In this document: one piece after another, positions 1 to 8,875 of the stretch
Layout: every line of letters begins with the position of its first letter
How positions within the stretch are numbered: the first letter of the stretch is position 1
Source: Zygnema cylindricum
Taxonomy: Eukaryota; Streptophyta; Zygnematophyceae; Zygnematales; Zygnemataceae
Direction of reading: 5' to 3'
Assembly (NCBI GenBank): GCA_037447655.1
Contig: JBBHKE010003386.1
Location: 85,520 to 102,727 of the forward strand
Length of the DNA stretch: 17,208 bases
Program-made: the position numbers and the translations under genes
The notes under the pieces: model-generated
The model's input: the letters and a program-made list of their open reading frames with translations, nothing else
What the model was told of the DNA's origin: nothing
The model's database searches: none

Positions 1-160
1 CTGTAGCGTCGATCTTTGGAACTCGTGTGATGTGAACAACGATACGACGATACCACGAGACTAGACTGTAGCGTCGACGCGACGAGATTATAGTGTCGAC
101 GCGATTGTCTAGTATCGTCAGTATCGTCAGTATCGTCAGTATCGTCGATATCGTCAGACG
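1..160. repeat. Short CG-rich tandem repeats, incl. 9-bp GTATCGTCA array
   Basis: The left edge is built from short imperfect repeats rich in CGTC and CGAC. From 112 to about 156 the 9-bp unit GTATCGTCA occurs about five times in tandem, the last copies slightly changed. The 11-mer CTGTAGCGTCG occurs at position 1 and again near 66, and TCGACGCGA-like blocks recur near 75 and 95. No coding signal is seen. The array probably continues to the left of the window. Confidence 0.75.
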
Positions 161-193
161 CGTTCTGCGCAGCTGTGATATTAGAGCAGCGCA

Positions 194-326
194 GCTGCGA
201 TGTCAGATCAGAGCACCATAGCAGCATAGCAACAAGTGTAGAGTGCTCAAGGTTTCTAGCTGCGATGTCAGACTTAGCGCAGCATGGCAACATAGCAGCA
301 AGATATAGAGAGAACTTAAGGTTTCC
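194..326. repeat. Tandem duplication of a ~65-bp unit
   Basis: The 13-mer GCTGCGATGTCAG starts at 194 and again at 259. The two units then run in parallel: CAGCATAG/GCAACATAG-like blocks, an AGAG-rich stretch, then AAGGTTTC near 249-256 and 318-325. Identity is imperfect, with small indels, so this is an old two-copy tandem duplication. An open frame crosses it but only because stops happen to be absent. Confidence 0.7.
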
Positions 327-1590
327 AAAACAACACAAACTAGAATCCAAACGAGAGTCGAAATTAAAGAACAAACTAGAGTCCATACTAGAGTCAAAAC
401 TACAGTCCATACTAGAGTCAAAACTAGAGTTTATGGTAGATTCTAAAATAGAGTCCGTGCTATAGTTTAAACTAAAGTTGAAACAACAATCCAAACTAGA
501 GTCCAAACTAGAGTGCAAAATATAGTCCAATCCATAGTCTAAAACAAATGCCAGACTAGAGTGTATGCTACAGTCCAACTAGTTTCCGGCCTAAAGTCAA
601 AACCATAGTTTAAACGAGATTCCAAAGTACAGTTCAAACTAAATTCCAAACTAGAGTTCAAACTAGTGTAAACCGGAGTGCAAATCAGATTTTAAATTGG
701 AATCTAAACTAGACCATGAAATAGACTCCAAAATAGAGTCCAAAATAGAGTCCAAAATAGAGTCCAAACTAGAGGCCAAATTAGAGTTTAAATAACAATG
801 TCAACCAGAGTTCAAACGAGATTCTAAACTACAGTCTCAACTAATGTTTAATCTAGTATCCAAAACAGACTCTAAATTAAAGTTCAATCCAGAGTCCCAA
901 CCAGATTCCAAATCAAAATCCAAAATAGAGTCCGAACTGGTGGTTAAACTACAACCAAAACTAGAATCCAAACTAGATACAAAAGTAAAGTAAAAACTAG
1001 AGTCTAAACTGGATTCTAAGCTATAAAAGAGTCCAAAATAGAGTGCAAACTAGAGTCCACACTAGATCGTAAACGAAAATTCGAAACAAAGTTGAAGCTA
1101 GAGTCTAAATTAGAGTCCAAACGAGAGTCAAAACTAGAGTTTAAACTAGAGTGAAAACCGAAGTTCGAATTAAAGTTCAAACTAGACTCCATACAAGAGC
1201 ACAATCTAGAGTCTTAACTAAAGTACGAACTGGATTTTAAAGTAGAGCCAAAACTAGAGTCCAAATTAGATACTAAACTAAAGTAAAAACATGAGTCTAA
1301 ACTGGAGTCCAAGCTGGAGTAAAGTCCAAATTAGAGTCCAAACTAGAGTCCACACTAGAGTCAAATCAAAAATCCGAAGTGATGTCGAAGGAAGAGTCTA
1401 AACTAGAGTCCAACCCAGAGTCCAAACTAGAGTTCAAACTAGATTTTAAACTAGAGTGTAAACCATAGTTCGAATAAGAGTTCAAACTAAAATCCTTAGT
1501 AAAGCTCACACTAGAGTCCAAAGTGGATTTTAAAGTAGAGTCCAAATAAGAGTCCAGACAAGATTTCAAGACTAGAGTCTAAACTAAAGG
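327..1590. repeat. Degenerate 12-bp minisatellite (consensus AAACTAGAGTCC)
   Basis: About 1.26 kb is made almost entirely of variants of the 12-mer AAACTAGAGTCC, roughly one hundred units. Substitutions are frequent, especially at the AAA/ACT and TCC positions. Because 12 is divisible by three, the array stays open over long stretches in four of the six frames: KLES and TRVQ repeats on the + strand, DSSL and WTLV repeats on the - strand. The other two frames meet TAG in every unit. Many units carry stops or odd-length indels, no start context or flanking exon is visible, and composition is uniform. I read it as satellite DNA, not a repetitive protein gene. It ends abruptly near 1590 where non-repetitive sequence begins. 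Confidence 0.9.
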
Positions 1591-1924
1591 TAGCCACCGA
1601 GAATTTCGCAAATGGTATGAAAGTGAGGATTCGTACGGAGGATCTTCACGTATACATAAAATTTTCACGGATGACGGCTTTTCCTGACGGCCTCAAACTA
1701 CTAAAATTTCGGGCGCACAATGTTGGCCGTCGGCGACGCCTTTGGATTGGTCCGGACTAAAGAAACTTTAAGTCGTGACCCTTGAGGTTCACTAATTTCC
1801 ATGAAGGTGGGAAAAGGTTTTAATCCGTGGACCATGAAATTTGTAACGTAGGCACATGCTATTGGTCGCATGTTGGGCAAGATCCTGTTGAAAAGGGTAA
1901 TTCATAGTTCAGTTATCTTTGTTA
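1591..1924. other. Non-repetitive spacer, no gene seen
   Basis: Single-copy-looking sequence between the minisatellite and the GA microsatellite. It contains no long open frame, no RNA gene and no recognisable transposon motif. It is richer in CpG (for example GGCCGTCGGCGACGCC near 1723-1738) than the AT-rich minisatellite beside it. Confidence 0.5.
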
Positions 1925-1934
1925 GGAGAGAGAG

Positions 1935-2016
<82 letters not shown>

Positions 2017-2075
2017 AGAGGGGGAGAGAGAGAGGGAGAGAAGGAGAGAGGGAGAGAGGGAGAGAGGGAGAGAGG
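1925..2075. repeat. GA microsatellite grading into GGGAGAGA units
   Basis: Near-perfect (GA)n from about 1925 to 2012 with one AA interruption near 1951. It is followed by an imperfect purine tract to 2075 in which GAGAGAGG-like 8-bp units recur. All bases on the + strand are purines over about 150 bp. The apparent Arg/Glu-repeat and Leu/Ser-repeat frames across it are a by-product of the repeat and are not genes. Confidence 0.97.
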
Positions 2076-2689
2076 TGTTGGATTTGGACGATCTCAGACG
2101 ATATTGTCTACAGATATCGGATTGCCGATATTTTAAGGACGGACGGATCGAGTCGTACGGAATTTTGGGATGATTCCACGACACACATTTTACACTGAAA
2201 CTGACGCATTTTGGGACGCGGCCACCGACGGCTGACATTGTTTATTTTTGGCGTGTAGCCATTAGACAACACGATTGCACACATTCACATTGGATAGGAG
2301 TGCACAAGCTTCAATAGTGATTATTGCATAGGTAGAGATATATCTCTCTCTCAAACACCACATGATAGCAATTTGTTCAGGCAATGGTGTTTAGCTTTAT
2401 ACTCAAAGAAACACAAAGTACAGAGAGATCACACTTCACAAAGATTAGACACATTGTCTAAAGAGGAGAATCCATCTTTATTATTAGAGAATGTCCACAG
2501 TGACAATTGTACTTCCTACTTCTATAATTCCATTCAAAGCTGCATAAACCTGCCCTATCTTTTGTCTACATCTATTTCTTCTCCCATCTCTAAACCCTTG
2601 TGAGGCACAAAGCAACACCCTTTCCTAGTGTTTATTTTGGGCTTATCTACCCTAACCCTCGGCCAATGGCTAGGGTGAGCGCCTAAAAT
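2076..2689. other. Spacer without recognisable gene
   Basis: No gene, RNA or transposon motif is recognised. A short hairpin (ATATCGG at 2114-2120, CCGATAT at 2125-2131, 4-base loop) lies just after the microsatellite, and the self-complementary AGAGATATATCTCT lies near 2335-2348. The base composition shifts from CpG-containing (2080-2260) to AT-rich (2260-2600). A 76-codon + strand frame at 2373-2603 shows no recognisable motif. Confidence 0.45.
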
Positions 2690-3219
2690 TAACACGTTAT
2701 GGGCCCACTTGGAGTGGTGCCTTGTGTGTCTTTAAGGTCTTCCCAGTTCACAGAGTAAAGGAGTCGAGCGTAGGTGAATTGGACTAGTGAGTCCAAGGTG
2801 ATGTCACTTCCGATTCCTTCAGCATCTGCAGAGGCAGCAAAGTGAACATGATCAGATAGGTTAGATCGAAACCAACTCCCACATACAGAAGACCAAACAT
2901 TATATTGGGGAAGGATCACGAGGGACCATGTCGAACATGTGACAAGGTCAAGGGGGATGCAAGGGATATCGACGAATGTTGTACACTCATCAAGTGCGGA
3001 GGAAGTCAAAGAATACAAAAACAATTTATACACAAACCACATAGATGATGCAGTCAAACCTAACATGTCCTTCACTAGAAGGATTGAACCAACCAAGATG
3101 ATCCTCTAAACGTCCTATCAAGATGGAACACCCATGCAACCATGCATCACTCACTACTCTAACCTCTTAGACCAAGTAAAGACAACTGGCCTAATTTTCT
3201 CAGTGGCCATGTAGACTTT
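2690..3219. other. Unassigned stretch with a 135-codon open frame on the minus strand
   Basis: A frame on the - strand is open from 3096 to 2689. It contains a 'VDIPCIPLDL' stretch and, about 60 residues later, a 'FTYARLLYSVNWEDL' stretch. The spacing and flavour faintly resemble the DUF4283 region of plant LINE ORF1 (a 'VWVRLPGLPL' block then a 'YARVLVEVDL' block), but neither block is diagnostic and no zinc knuckle follows in that direction. I do not call it a gene. A profile search with the 135-residue translation would settle it. Confidence 0.2.
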
Positions 3220-4994
3220 TTGGTTTATCCTCTCACTACCAAACCAGTTCGCAAATGTTCCTTGGAACAGTGGGAGTGGAACGTAGTGGTGGAGGTGTTG
3301 CTGGAAATCGCGTCCAACACCATGGAGGTGTCAGAAGGTGACACATACTCTGATGTCTCCAAGAGTTTAGCTGCAAGTGGAACAGAAGGAGAAGGCAAGG
3401 TCAGTCAGTCACAATTGAGTGACAATCACATGAAGAAGACTAACACCAAGCACAAGGAGGAGCCTAACTTCATGCAAGTAAAAAGCTTGCACACAGAGGG
3501 CAGAGACAGCTAAGGAGACAAGCAAGTCGACCGAGGCCAACAGATTCGGGCGGAATGGCTTACCAAGCAAGGGGTGCAGAAACTCACCAACAGGTTGCAA
3601 AGGGAGAGGAGCACAATTGTTGCAGCGAAGTTAATATGAGGGACGGCTCCAACCAAGTCAAGTGGGTGCATTCGAGGAATCTGCAAGTCAATAGTAGCAA
3701 AATCAACAGCAAACAAAAACTGATGGACAAGGACCGAAGGCATTCAAAAACAAAACTAGAATGGGAAACAGTTAGTCGTTAGAAAAGGAGCAGGAAAGCA
3801 GACTTCATGCTCATAACTAACAAACTGGACGTGTTACAAAACACTTTAGGAGATTGTAAAAGCGCGAGGGACATGGCAAAAGGAGACAGAATGAAAAACT
3901 CATAAGGGAATCGTTGAGATATCAACAAGGTACACATCCACCGATTTTGAAAGTTACAGAACAATCCATTCTCTCAAGCCCCACCTCCACATTATGTTTC
4001 CAGCATGGAGTTAAGACTCACAAGCGTACCGAAACTCTGTGACTTGCTACAAGGAAAGCCAAGCTAAAGTAAAGAGATGTCTAAAGCGGTATTAAAAAAG
4101 TCCGGAACAAAAATTGGGTACACCAAAACTAGAGGTATAGAGGGCGGTTGCAGATACAACGTCAGATCCCAAACCGAGAATAGCAAGGGGGCCCTCAACG
4201 ACAAAGGCGTGGAACTTTACCAATCTCTTGGTAACAAAGTCTACAGAAGCGTTGGGCGCACACAAGACAGATGTAGCCAAGTGGCTGCAATGACCGGTCA
4301 GGCGATCAAGCCAAAGTGCAACATTGACCATGCTAGAGACGTCAATCTGCAAACTGGAAATGGAAAAGGAGGTCAGAAGTAAAATCCAACTAAGAAGGTA
4401 ACGCATGGGAGCATATAGAGGGACAAAGAAGGAACAACAATAGTTAGGGTGCAATCACGAGATAGAAATCTCAATACATCTATAGGTGAGACAGAAAGAA
4501 AAGATGATAGAGAGCTCACCATGTTCATTAGAATTGGGCGCATATAGAACACTATCACAAAAAACATTGAGGGCAAAGGGAGTAGGGATGTCAAACTCTC
4601 GCCAAACAAGGATTTTTCCACCGAAGATCCCATGAATCTCGCACCAACGTCAGAGAATTGAAGTTCCCAGGTCACCTCATCACTCGCCATCACACATGCT
4701 TCCAGTGGAAAAGACCCAAAAGTCGAAGAGGACAATGGTCTTGCAAAACCATGGAGAAGGGTGTTAGAAATCCACAATACAAAAACTAACACACCATGGA
4801 TAGATTTGTTGGAGTTAACCGAAACTAGAACTAACACAAATGAGTTCAGATTAGAGGCTGACACACATAAATCTAAATCTAAGGAAGCCACCGAGATCTC
4901 CATCAAGGAAGACATCACGAGTCTTCCAGTCAACGGAAATATAGAAAATCTGCAAACAAAAAAGGAGAAAAGGAGTCACAAACTGTCATTATAG
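3220..4994 (+). pseudogene. Decayed polar coding-like tract, unrecognised (possible gag or LINE ORF1 relic)
   Basis: The + strand carries a 97-codon frame at 3220-3513, then a second frame open in blocks at 3555-3782, 4077-4382 and 4761-4994. By eye, this frame has clearly fewer stops between 3555 and 4994 than expected for A-rich DNA. The product is hydrophilic, rich in Lys, Ser, Thr, Asn and Glu, with no membrane segment. In a third frame near 3995-4036 the peptide CFQHGVKTHKRTET has the spacing of a CCHC zinc knuckle with the second and last Cys replaced. This suggests, weakly, the nucleic-acid-binding tail of a gag or LINE ORF1 protein. No start, catalytic domain or flanking repeat supports a firmer call. 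It may equally be non-coding A-rich DNA. Confidence 0.25.
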
Positions 4995-5085
4995 AAGGAG
5001 AGAAAACATTTGCAAGAAGAAAGGAACTTCAGCAAAAGGAACCTAACCAAAAATCCAAAGAATGACATTAACCCTTAGAACTTCT

Positions 5086-5679
5086 TTAGGCATCAATGCA
5101 GAGATGGAATGCCAGCATAAAAGGGACATTTTCAGTGGAACTCACCAAGAGGCAGCCGAGAATCCGACGATAGTAGGAGTGCACATCGAGTTTAACTCCC
5201 AAATCGAGCCCTCTTTCAAAATATGATGCTGGAATGGAGGGTGATCTCGGATTTCTCTGGATGACTTTATCTTCTCCCCTATCGGTGGAGTCCATTTCTG
5301 GACGTTCATCATCTATTTCCGGTTTTTCCTCGTTTTCTTCCTTGGTTTGAACTGGAAGTAGTGACACCAAGAGATGGTCACTCTCGGTCAGATTTTTCTC
5401 TTCCCGTGCAAAGTCAGGCTTAACCGGAGGTCGACTAGAAGAATCTGAATCTAACTCATTTTCGGATTGAATTCCAATTCTAACCGGTTTAGTGTAGTTA
5501 AAGGGATCTATGGACTTTCCTTCATCAATGACTACGAAGTGTTTTACTAGAATGTTGTCTTCTCTTCCGAGATCATAAACTCTATATCCCTTTACATTTT
5601 CATCATACCCAAGAAGGTATACCGACTTTCCCCTTGCATCTAACTTCCAATCAGATTTTTGTGTGTTAAGACTAAACAC
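5086..5679 (-). pseudogene. copia integrase tail and polar linker, ending without RT
   Basis: The frame starts in the conserved integrase tail: 'KLDARGKSVYLLGYDEN' then 'GYRVYDL' and 'HFVVIDEGKS', matching the copia 'K-IFLGY---KGYRLYN' and '-DVVFDE' blocks. It continues for about 100 residues of acidic, Ser/Glu/Pro-rich linker, as expected between integrase and RT. The RT opening (a 'W-LV-LP' block) never appears. The last about 35 residues, from 'LDVHSYYRRILGCLL' to the stop, are not recognisable as copia. The breakpoint of truncation is therefore probably between about 5100 and 5230. Confidence 0.75.
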
Positions 5680-6187
5680 TTGACTTCCAACACCTTTAAG
5701 TGTAAAATATTAGGTTTTCTCCCGATCCATTTTTCATAAGGTGTTTGTCCCTTTACCGTCGAGGTAAGGACTCTATTTTTGAGATAGTTAGCAGAATTCA
5801 TAGCTGCCGCCCAAAAGCTTTTCCTTATCTTTTTATCCAACAACATGCTACAGGCACTATCACTTAATGTCCGATTTAGTCTCTCAGCTACACCGTTTTG
5901 TTTTGGGTTCTTTGGAACAGTCTTTTGGTGTTGAACCCCTTCCTCTTTAATAAAATCCTGAAACTCATTAGAAGTGTATTCCCCCCCCATTATCACTCAT
6001 CACTCTCTTTATAGGTGTCTCATGAACTTCTCACTCCATGCTTTATAATCTTTAAAATAATCTAAGCCTCATATTTGTTTTTCAAGAAATATTCTCTAGA
6101 GTATCTAGACCAATTATCATTGATAGAAAGCTTAAATCTTTTCTCTCCAACTGATGGCACTTTGGCCGGTCCCCATATGTCAGTATG
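5640..6187 (-). pseudogene. copia integrase catalytic core, frameshifted
   Basis: Integrase would insert element cDNA into the genome. The DDE residues are all visible, in different frames: the first Asp in 'HTDIWGP' (6167-6187), the second in 'SDNGG' (about 5981-5997) and the Glu in 'NGVAERLNRTL' (5880-5894). Between the first two the frame has a TAG near 6063. The 'SDNGG' motif runs into a G8 homopolymer (plus-strand C8 at 5981-5988) where seven G would keep the frame, so the 'GEYTSNEF' continuation is shifted. The C-terminal part 'SFWAAAMNSANYLKNR' is typical of copia integrase. A further frame change near 5660-5690 joins it to 'LDARGKSVYLLGYDENVKGYRVYDL', the usual integrase tail. Confidence 0.88.
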
Positions 6188-6239
6188 AATTAAATCTAAG
6201 ACCTTTCACCCTTATACGTTGCGGTAATTGGAAAGGCAA

Positions 6240-6480
6240 TGTATGGGCCTTACCTTAAGCATATCCACTATAATCATCCAAGGTCTTATTATCTCCAAAA
6301 TGTATTCCCTCAACTACACCCATTTTCTTCATTTCTTTCAATCTATCTAGATTCATATGTCCCAATCTTTTATGCCACATCATCAAATCACTTATACTTG
6401 CATAGTAAACTCCCGTCTTTCTATTTCTCAAATTGAGCCTAAACATTCCTTGGCTACCCTTTTCAGCTGTGAAGTACACT
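6240..6480 (-). pseudogene. copia GAG-pre-integrase (HHCC zinc) region, both Cys lost
   Basis: The block 'MWHKRLGHMNLDRLKEM' (about 6340-6390) is the standard start of the integrase zinc-binding region, with its two His residues in place. The Cys pair should come about 30 residues later as C-x2-C in front of a GK motif. At 6261-6275 the sequence instead reads D-Y-S-G-Y followed by a stop and then 'GKAHTLPF'. Each Tyr codon (TAT) is one G-to-A change from Cys (TGT), so the zinc site has been destroyed by two identical transitions. Confidence 0.85.
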
Positions 6481-6506
6481 TCATTCTCCTAGCTAGCAAC
6501 AAAGAC

Positions 6507-6941
6507 TCATTTCTTAGTACTAGTCTCAAAACCCTTATCATCTAAGACTGACGTAGAGATAAGATTTTTGTTCAACTTTGAAATAAAAAGAACATCAGAG
6601 AAAGTGACTTTGAATGTCTTACCATCAATTAAGACTTTTAGATCCATAGATCCCACTAAATTAGTGGTTACTATTCTCCCATCCCCATACTCTATCTCTA
6701 CAGTAGGGATCTTTCTCATTTTGGTAAACAATGGTTTTTCTATACACATATGCATAGAGGCTACTGAATCAATAATCCATCCTTTTTCAGGAGCTTCTTT
6801 TATTCCACCGAAAGCACACTTTTGCCTCTTTTGAATCTCCGGCTCACCTTTCACCTCTAGCTCCTGGTTGAGGAGAAGTTCTCCATCGTCCTTATCAGAA
6901 TCCTCTCCCATGAATTGTGTTGCCACAAATGCCTTTTTCAT
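6507..6941 (-). pseudogene. copia aspartic protease domain, active site altered
   Basis: This domain would cleave the copia polyprotein. The 144-codon frame contains 'GWIIDSVASMHMC' with the catalytic Asp at codon 6768-6770. Copia proteases have DSGAS at this place; here the Gly codon is GTA (Val), and loss of this Gly should abolish folding of the active-site loop. Downstream blocks 'VEIEYGDGRIV', 'GSMDLKVLIDGKTFKV' and 'DVLFISKLNKNLISTS' match the flap and the conserved 'DVLYVPGLKKNLLSVS' end of the domain. A TAA near 6964-6966 separates it from gag in the same frame. The last residues before 6507 run into a stop before the GAG-pre-integrase region. Confidence 0.88.
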
Positions 6942-6969
6942 TCCTACGGCTGATTTTTCGATTTACCCC

Positions 6970-7941
6970 TTCTTCAATCTCAGCTCTGTCAATTTAGTAC
7001 ATTCCGCCATGTATGTTTCGACTTCTTACAAAAGTGACAGAGCCCATTCGGAGGCCTCAATCAAGATGCGTCTGATTGGTTTCCTCTTCCACCTCCACCA
7101 AAGTTTCCATAAGGTTTCTTAGAATCCTTATCCCCCAGTTAGTTCTAGCAGCCAATTCTTGAACGCTCTTTCCTCCTCTCTAAATCTCAATTTTGCTTTC
7201 CCGAACCAAAATTATCCCCACAACGGAGTTCCAGATCCATCGATGATCTGGCAAATCCTAAACCTTGTTAACAATGTTTTCATAATCATCTTGGAGTTTC
7301 ATCAACAAAGTATTCACCTTCTCTTTCTCCATCTCCTTTTTTCCTCCATTCTCCAACTCCATAAATTACTTGGCCAAGTCATTACATAAGACTAACATCT
7401 TTCCCCCTTTGTACATATATGCTTGTACCTTTTGATCTGCCAGCTTTTTCTCCTAAATCGTACCACTCTTGTAAATGTTGACAAGAGCCTCCCATAACTC
7501 GTCCACCTTGTCCACATGAAGATGAGGTGTAGCAACTGTTTGAGTGAGACTCCCGAGAATAAAATAAGTCGCCAAGGTGTTTTTGAAATCCTAGATTTCA
7601 GTATCATTTGCCTCGGTTTTCTGAACAACTACTACCAAAACTGATCCAATAGCCATCAGTCTGAGTTTCTCATTGCCGTTCTTCTTCCCTTTGTTCGACA
7701 CAATGCTTTTTCCAACATCCTCTACCACCTTTGCCTCGACATATCCTCTTGTGAATCGAGATCCTCGTAACCCTGGTGGAACTCCCAATTTTGCAGTTGG
7801 CCGAGGCACACGACCACTAAACAATGCACCCCTCATCATGGTTTCCCAATATATGAACCCATTTTCATTGAAAATGGGCACCTTAAAGGGTGGGTCCATA
7901 ACCTCTAATTCTGTGACCTCCATTGGTCCATAGAATGTCAA
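6970..7941 (-). pseudogene. gag: copia gag (UBN2-like) with CCHC zinc knuckle, broken
   Basis: Gag would form the capsid and bind element RNA. The frame from 7941 opens with a block ending in 'VPIFNENGFIYWETMM', matching the usual copia gag start in which a short 'VP-F-G-N--W' motif precedes the capsid fold. It continues through a TAG near 7592-7594 into 'VDELWEALVNIYKSG', 'MYKGGKM' and 'VNTLLMKLQDDYENIV', the typical UBN2 pattern. The knuckle starts as CHFCKK at about 7022-7042, but the rest (HMAEC-like, 'YMAECTKL') is in another frame, so an indel lies inside it. Several TAG/TGA stops occur. Residues 30-75 (the 'RGALFSGRVPRPTAKLG' part) do not look like gag and may be scrambled. A homologous relic lies at 10872-11560. 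Confidence 0.8.
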
Positions 7942-8067
7942 GCTTAAATGAAGCCTTTAGGATAATATTTGCACTTTTGACTTTAGCAATGAATAAGTGC
8001 CACCCTGGCACGCAAAAACTGTGACCGAATACACCTTTGTGTAGCTTGGACTTCCTTGTGTCGACAC

Positions 8068-8135
8068 CAAAAAGATTCACTGAAATTGCTCACCTTCCTT
8101 GAGTTTGCAGCAAAAAGATTCACTGAAATTGCTCA
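8068..8135. repeat. 25-bp perfect direct repeat, 43-bp offset
   Basis: An identical 25-mer beginning CAAAAAGATTCACTG occurs at 8068-8092 and at 8111-8135, separated by 18 unrelated bases. Perfect conservation contrasts with the heavy decay of the surrounding elements, which suggests a recent small duplication or a double-strand-break repair footprint. Confidence 0.9.
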
Positions 8136-8170
8136 TCTGAGCATTAAGTTATGGCTGGCCAAAGATGGCC

Positions 8171-8178
8171 TATAAATA
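8171..8178 (+). promoter_or_regulatory. TATA-like box (TATAAATA)
   Basis: TATAAATA preceded by GGCC fits the plant TATA consensus and is followed about 30 bases later by a GC-rich stretch that could hold a start site. It points rightwards towards the + strand coding tract at 8876, about 700 bases away, a distance compatible with an LTR leader. The promoter role is inference from the motif alone. Confidence 0.3.
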
Positions 8179-8613
8179 CTGATGCACTCTGGGAGAATGG
8201 CGGCTACCTAAATGTTTCTAAGTCCTAAGCTCCTTCTCTAAACCTACTACTAGTGTACCTAGCCAATGAAAGAACTGTAAGGTCCAAAAAGGTACAGGTA
8301 TCGTTGTACTTTTTGTATAGCCAAAGTACGGTCGGGCCGCTCCGCTGACGCGTTTCTATTCCTGAGCCATAGTTGCTCACCCCGTTATATTCGCTGTCCA
8401 ATTATGGATTGCCAGGTGTCATTCGCCGCTTTTAGATCACAAACCGCCAAATGACCATTTTGGTGCTTCGGCTCCATTGTGAGCCGTCCGAATGGAAGTC
8501 AAAACTAAATCGTGTCCGTTTAAATTCGATGTCGTTTCGTTTTGTAATTCGCAAAATGGAGTATGTAGATTGGTACCATGTTTATATACAGAACACACCC
8601 AGTATATCTATCA

Positions 8614-8694
8614 TTTCATTAAGACCTAATGGATAAGGCGTACGTGTACCTCATTTGGTCTCGCAAGTCATAGGGTCAAGTCTTGTGCTCGACG
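8614..8694 (+). other. tRNA-Arg-like sequence (pseudo-tRNA or SINE head)
   Basis: The block GACCTAATGGATAAGGC (8623-8639) matches the D-arm and A box of eukaryotic tRNA-Arg almost exactly. About 33 bases later AGGGTCAAGTCT (8672-8683) resembles the T-arm B box with one base missing. The spacing fits RNA polymerase III internal promoters. The acceptor stem does not pair (the seven bases upstream are not complementary to those at 8686-8694) and the anticodon arm is disordered, so this is not a functional tRNA. It is either a decayed tRNA gene or the head of a tRNA-derived SINE; no poly-A or T-run tail that would settle this is obvious. Confidence 0.5.
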
Positions 8695-8875
8695 CTTCAA
8701 TTTTGCAAAGACCTATGCATCCTGCTCTCTTAGTCTGTTTATCTTCCTGACTGCTTAAGGCAGCCATGGCTCTCTTTGATTCCTCACTGACAACGACAAG
8801 TGTGAGAAATAAAGAACTTTCATAGACAGACTAACAAAAGACAGAAAATAGAAAATACCTTTTTCAACATCTCAA

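Larger units (their letters stand above)
5086..7941 (-). mobile_element. Ty1/copia retrotransposon relic (gag-PR-IN, no RT)
   Basis: Read on the - strand from 7941 downwards, the order is gag (UBN2-like), CCHC knuckle, aspartic protease, GAG-pre-integrase zinc region, integrase DDE core, then a polar post-integrase linker. This is the diagnostic order of Ty1/copia elements, where integrase precedes RT. The reading frame is broken by several stops and frameshifts. Nothing resembling copia RT or RNase H follows below 5086, where a + strand polar tract lies instead. No LTR pair, tRNA-Met primer-binding sequence or polypurine tract was found by eye around it. It is a truncated, inactive copy. Confidence 0.88.
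7950..8870. other. Region between copia gag and the + strand coding tract
   Basis: About 0.9 kb without a protein gene. It holds a 25-bp direct repeat (8068-8135), a TATA-like box (8171-8178) and a tRNA-Arg-like sequence (8614-8694), described separately. It could contain LTR remnants of either neighbouring element. I could not find a matching second LTR copy in the window, nor a clear primer-binding site next to the copia gag. Confidence 0.4.

Noticed and set aside
112-156. Regularly spaced short repeats as a possible CRISPR array
   Set aside because: Units are directly adjacent 9-mers without spacers, and the window is eukaryotic in character.
175-465. 96-codon + strand frame ending in KLES-type repeats
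   Set aside because: It reads from a tandem duplication into the 12-bp minisatellite; the amino-acid repeat is a consequence of the 12-bp period.
1870-2238. Arg/Glu-repeat and Ser/Leu-repeat frames
   Set aside because: They are produced by the GA microsatellite read in different frames.
4373-4933. 186-codon - strand open frame
   Set aside because: Its hydrophobic Ser/Leu/Val-rich product is the complement of an A-rich polar + strand tract, with no recognisable domain; the long frame probably reflects composition.
8614-8694. Functional tRNA-Arg gene
   Set aside because: The acceptor stem does not pair and the anticodon arm cannot be folded, so only a pseudo-tRNA or SINE reading is supported.
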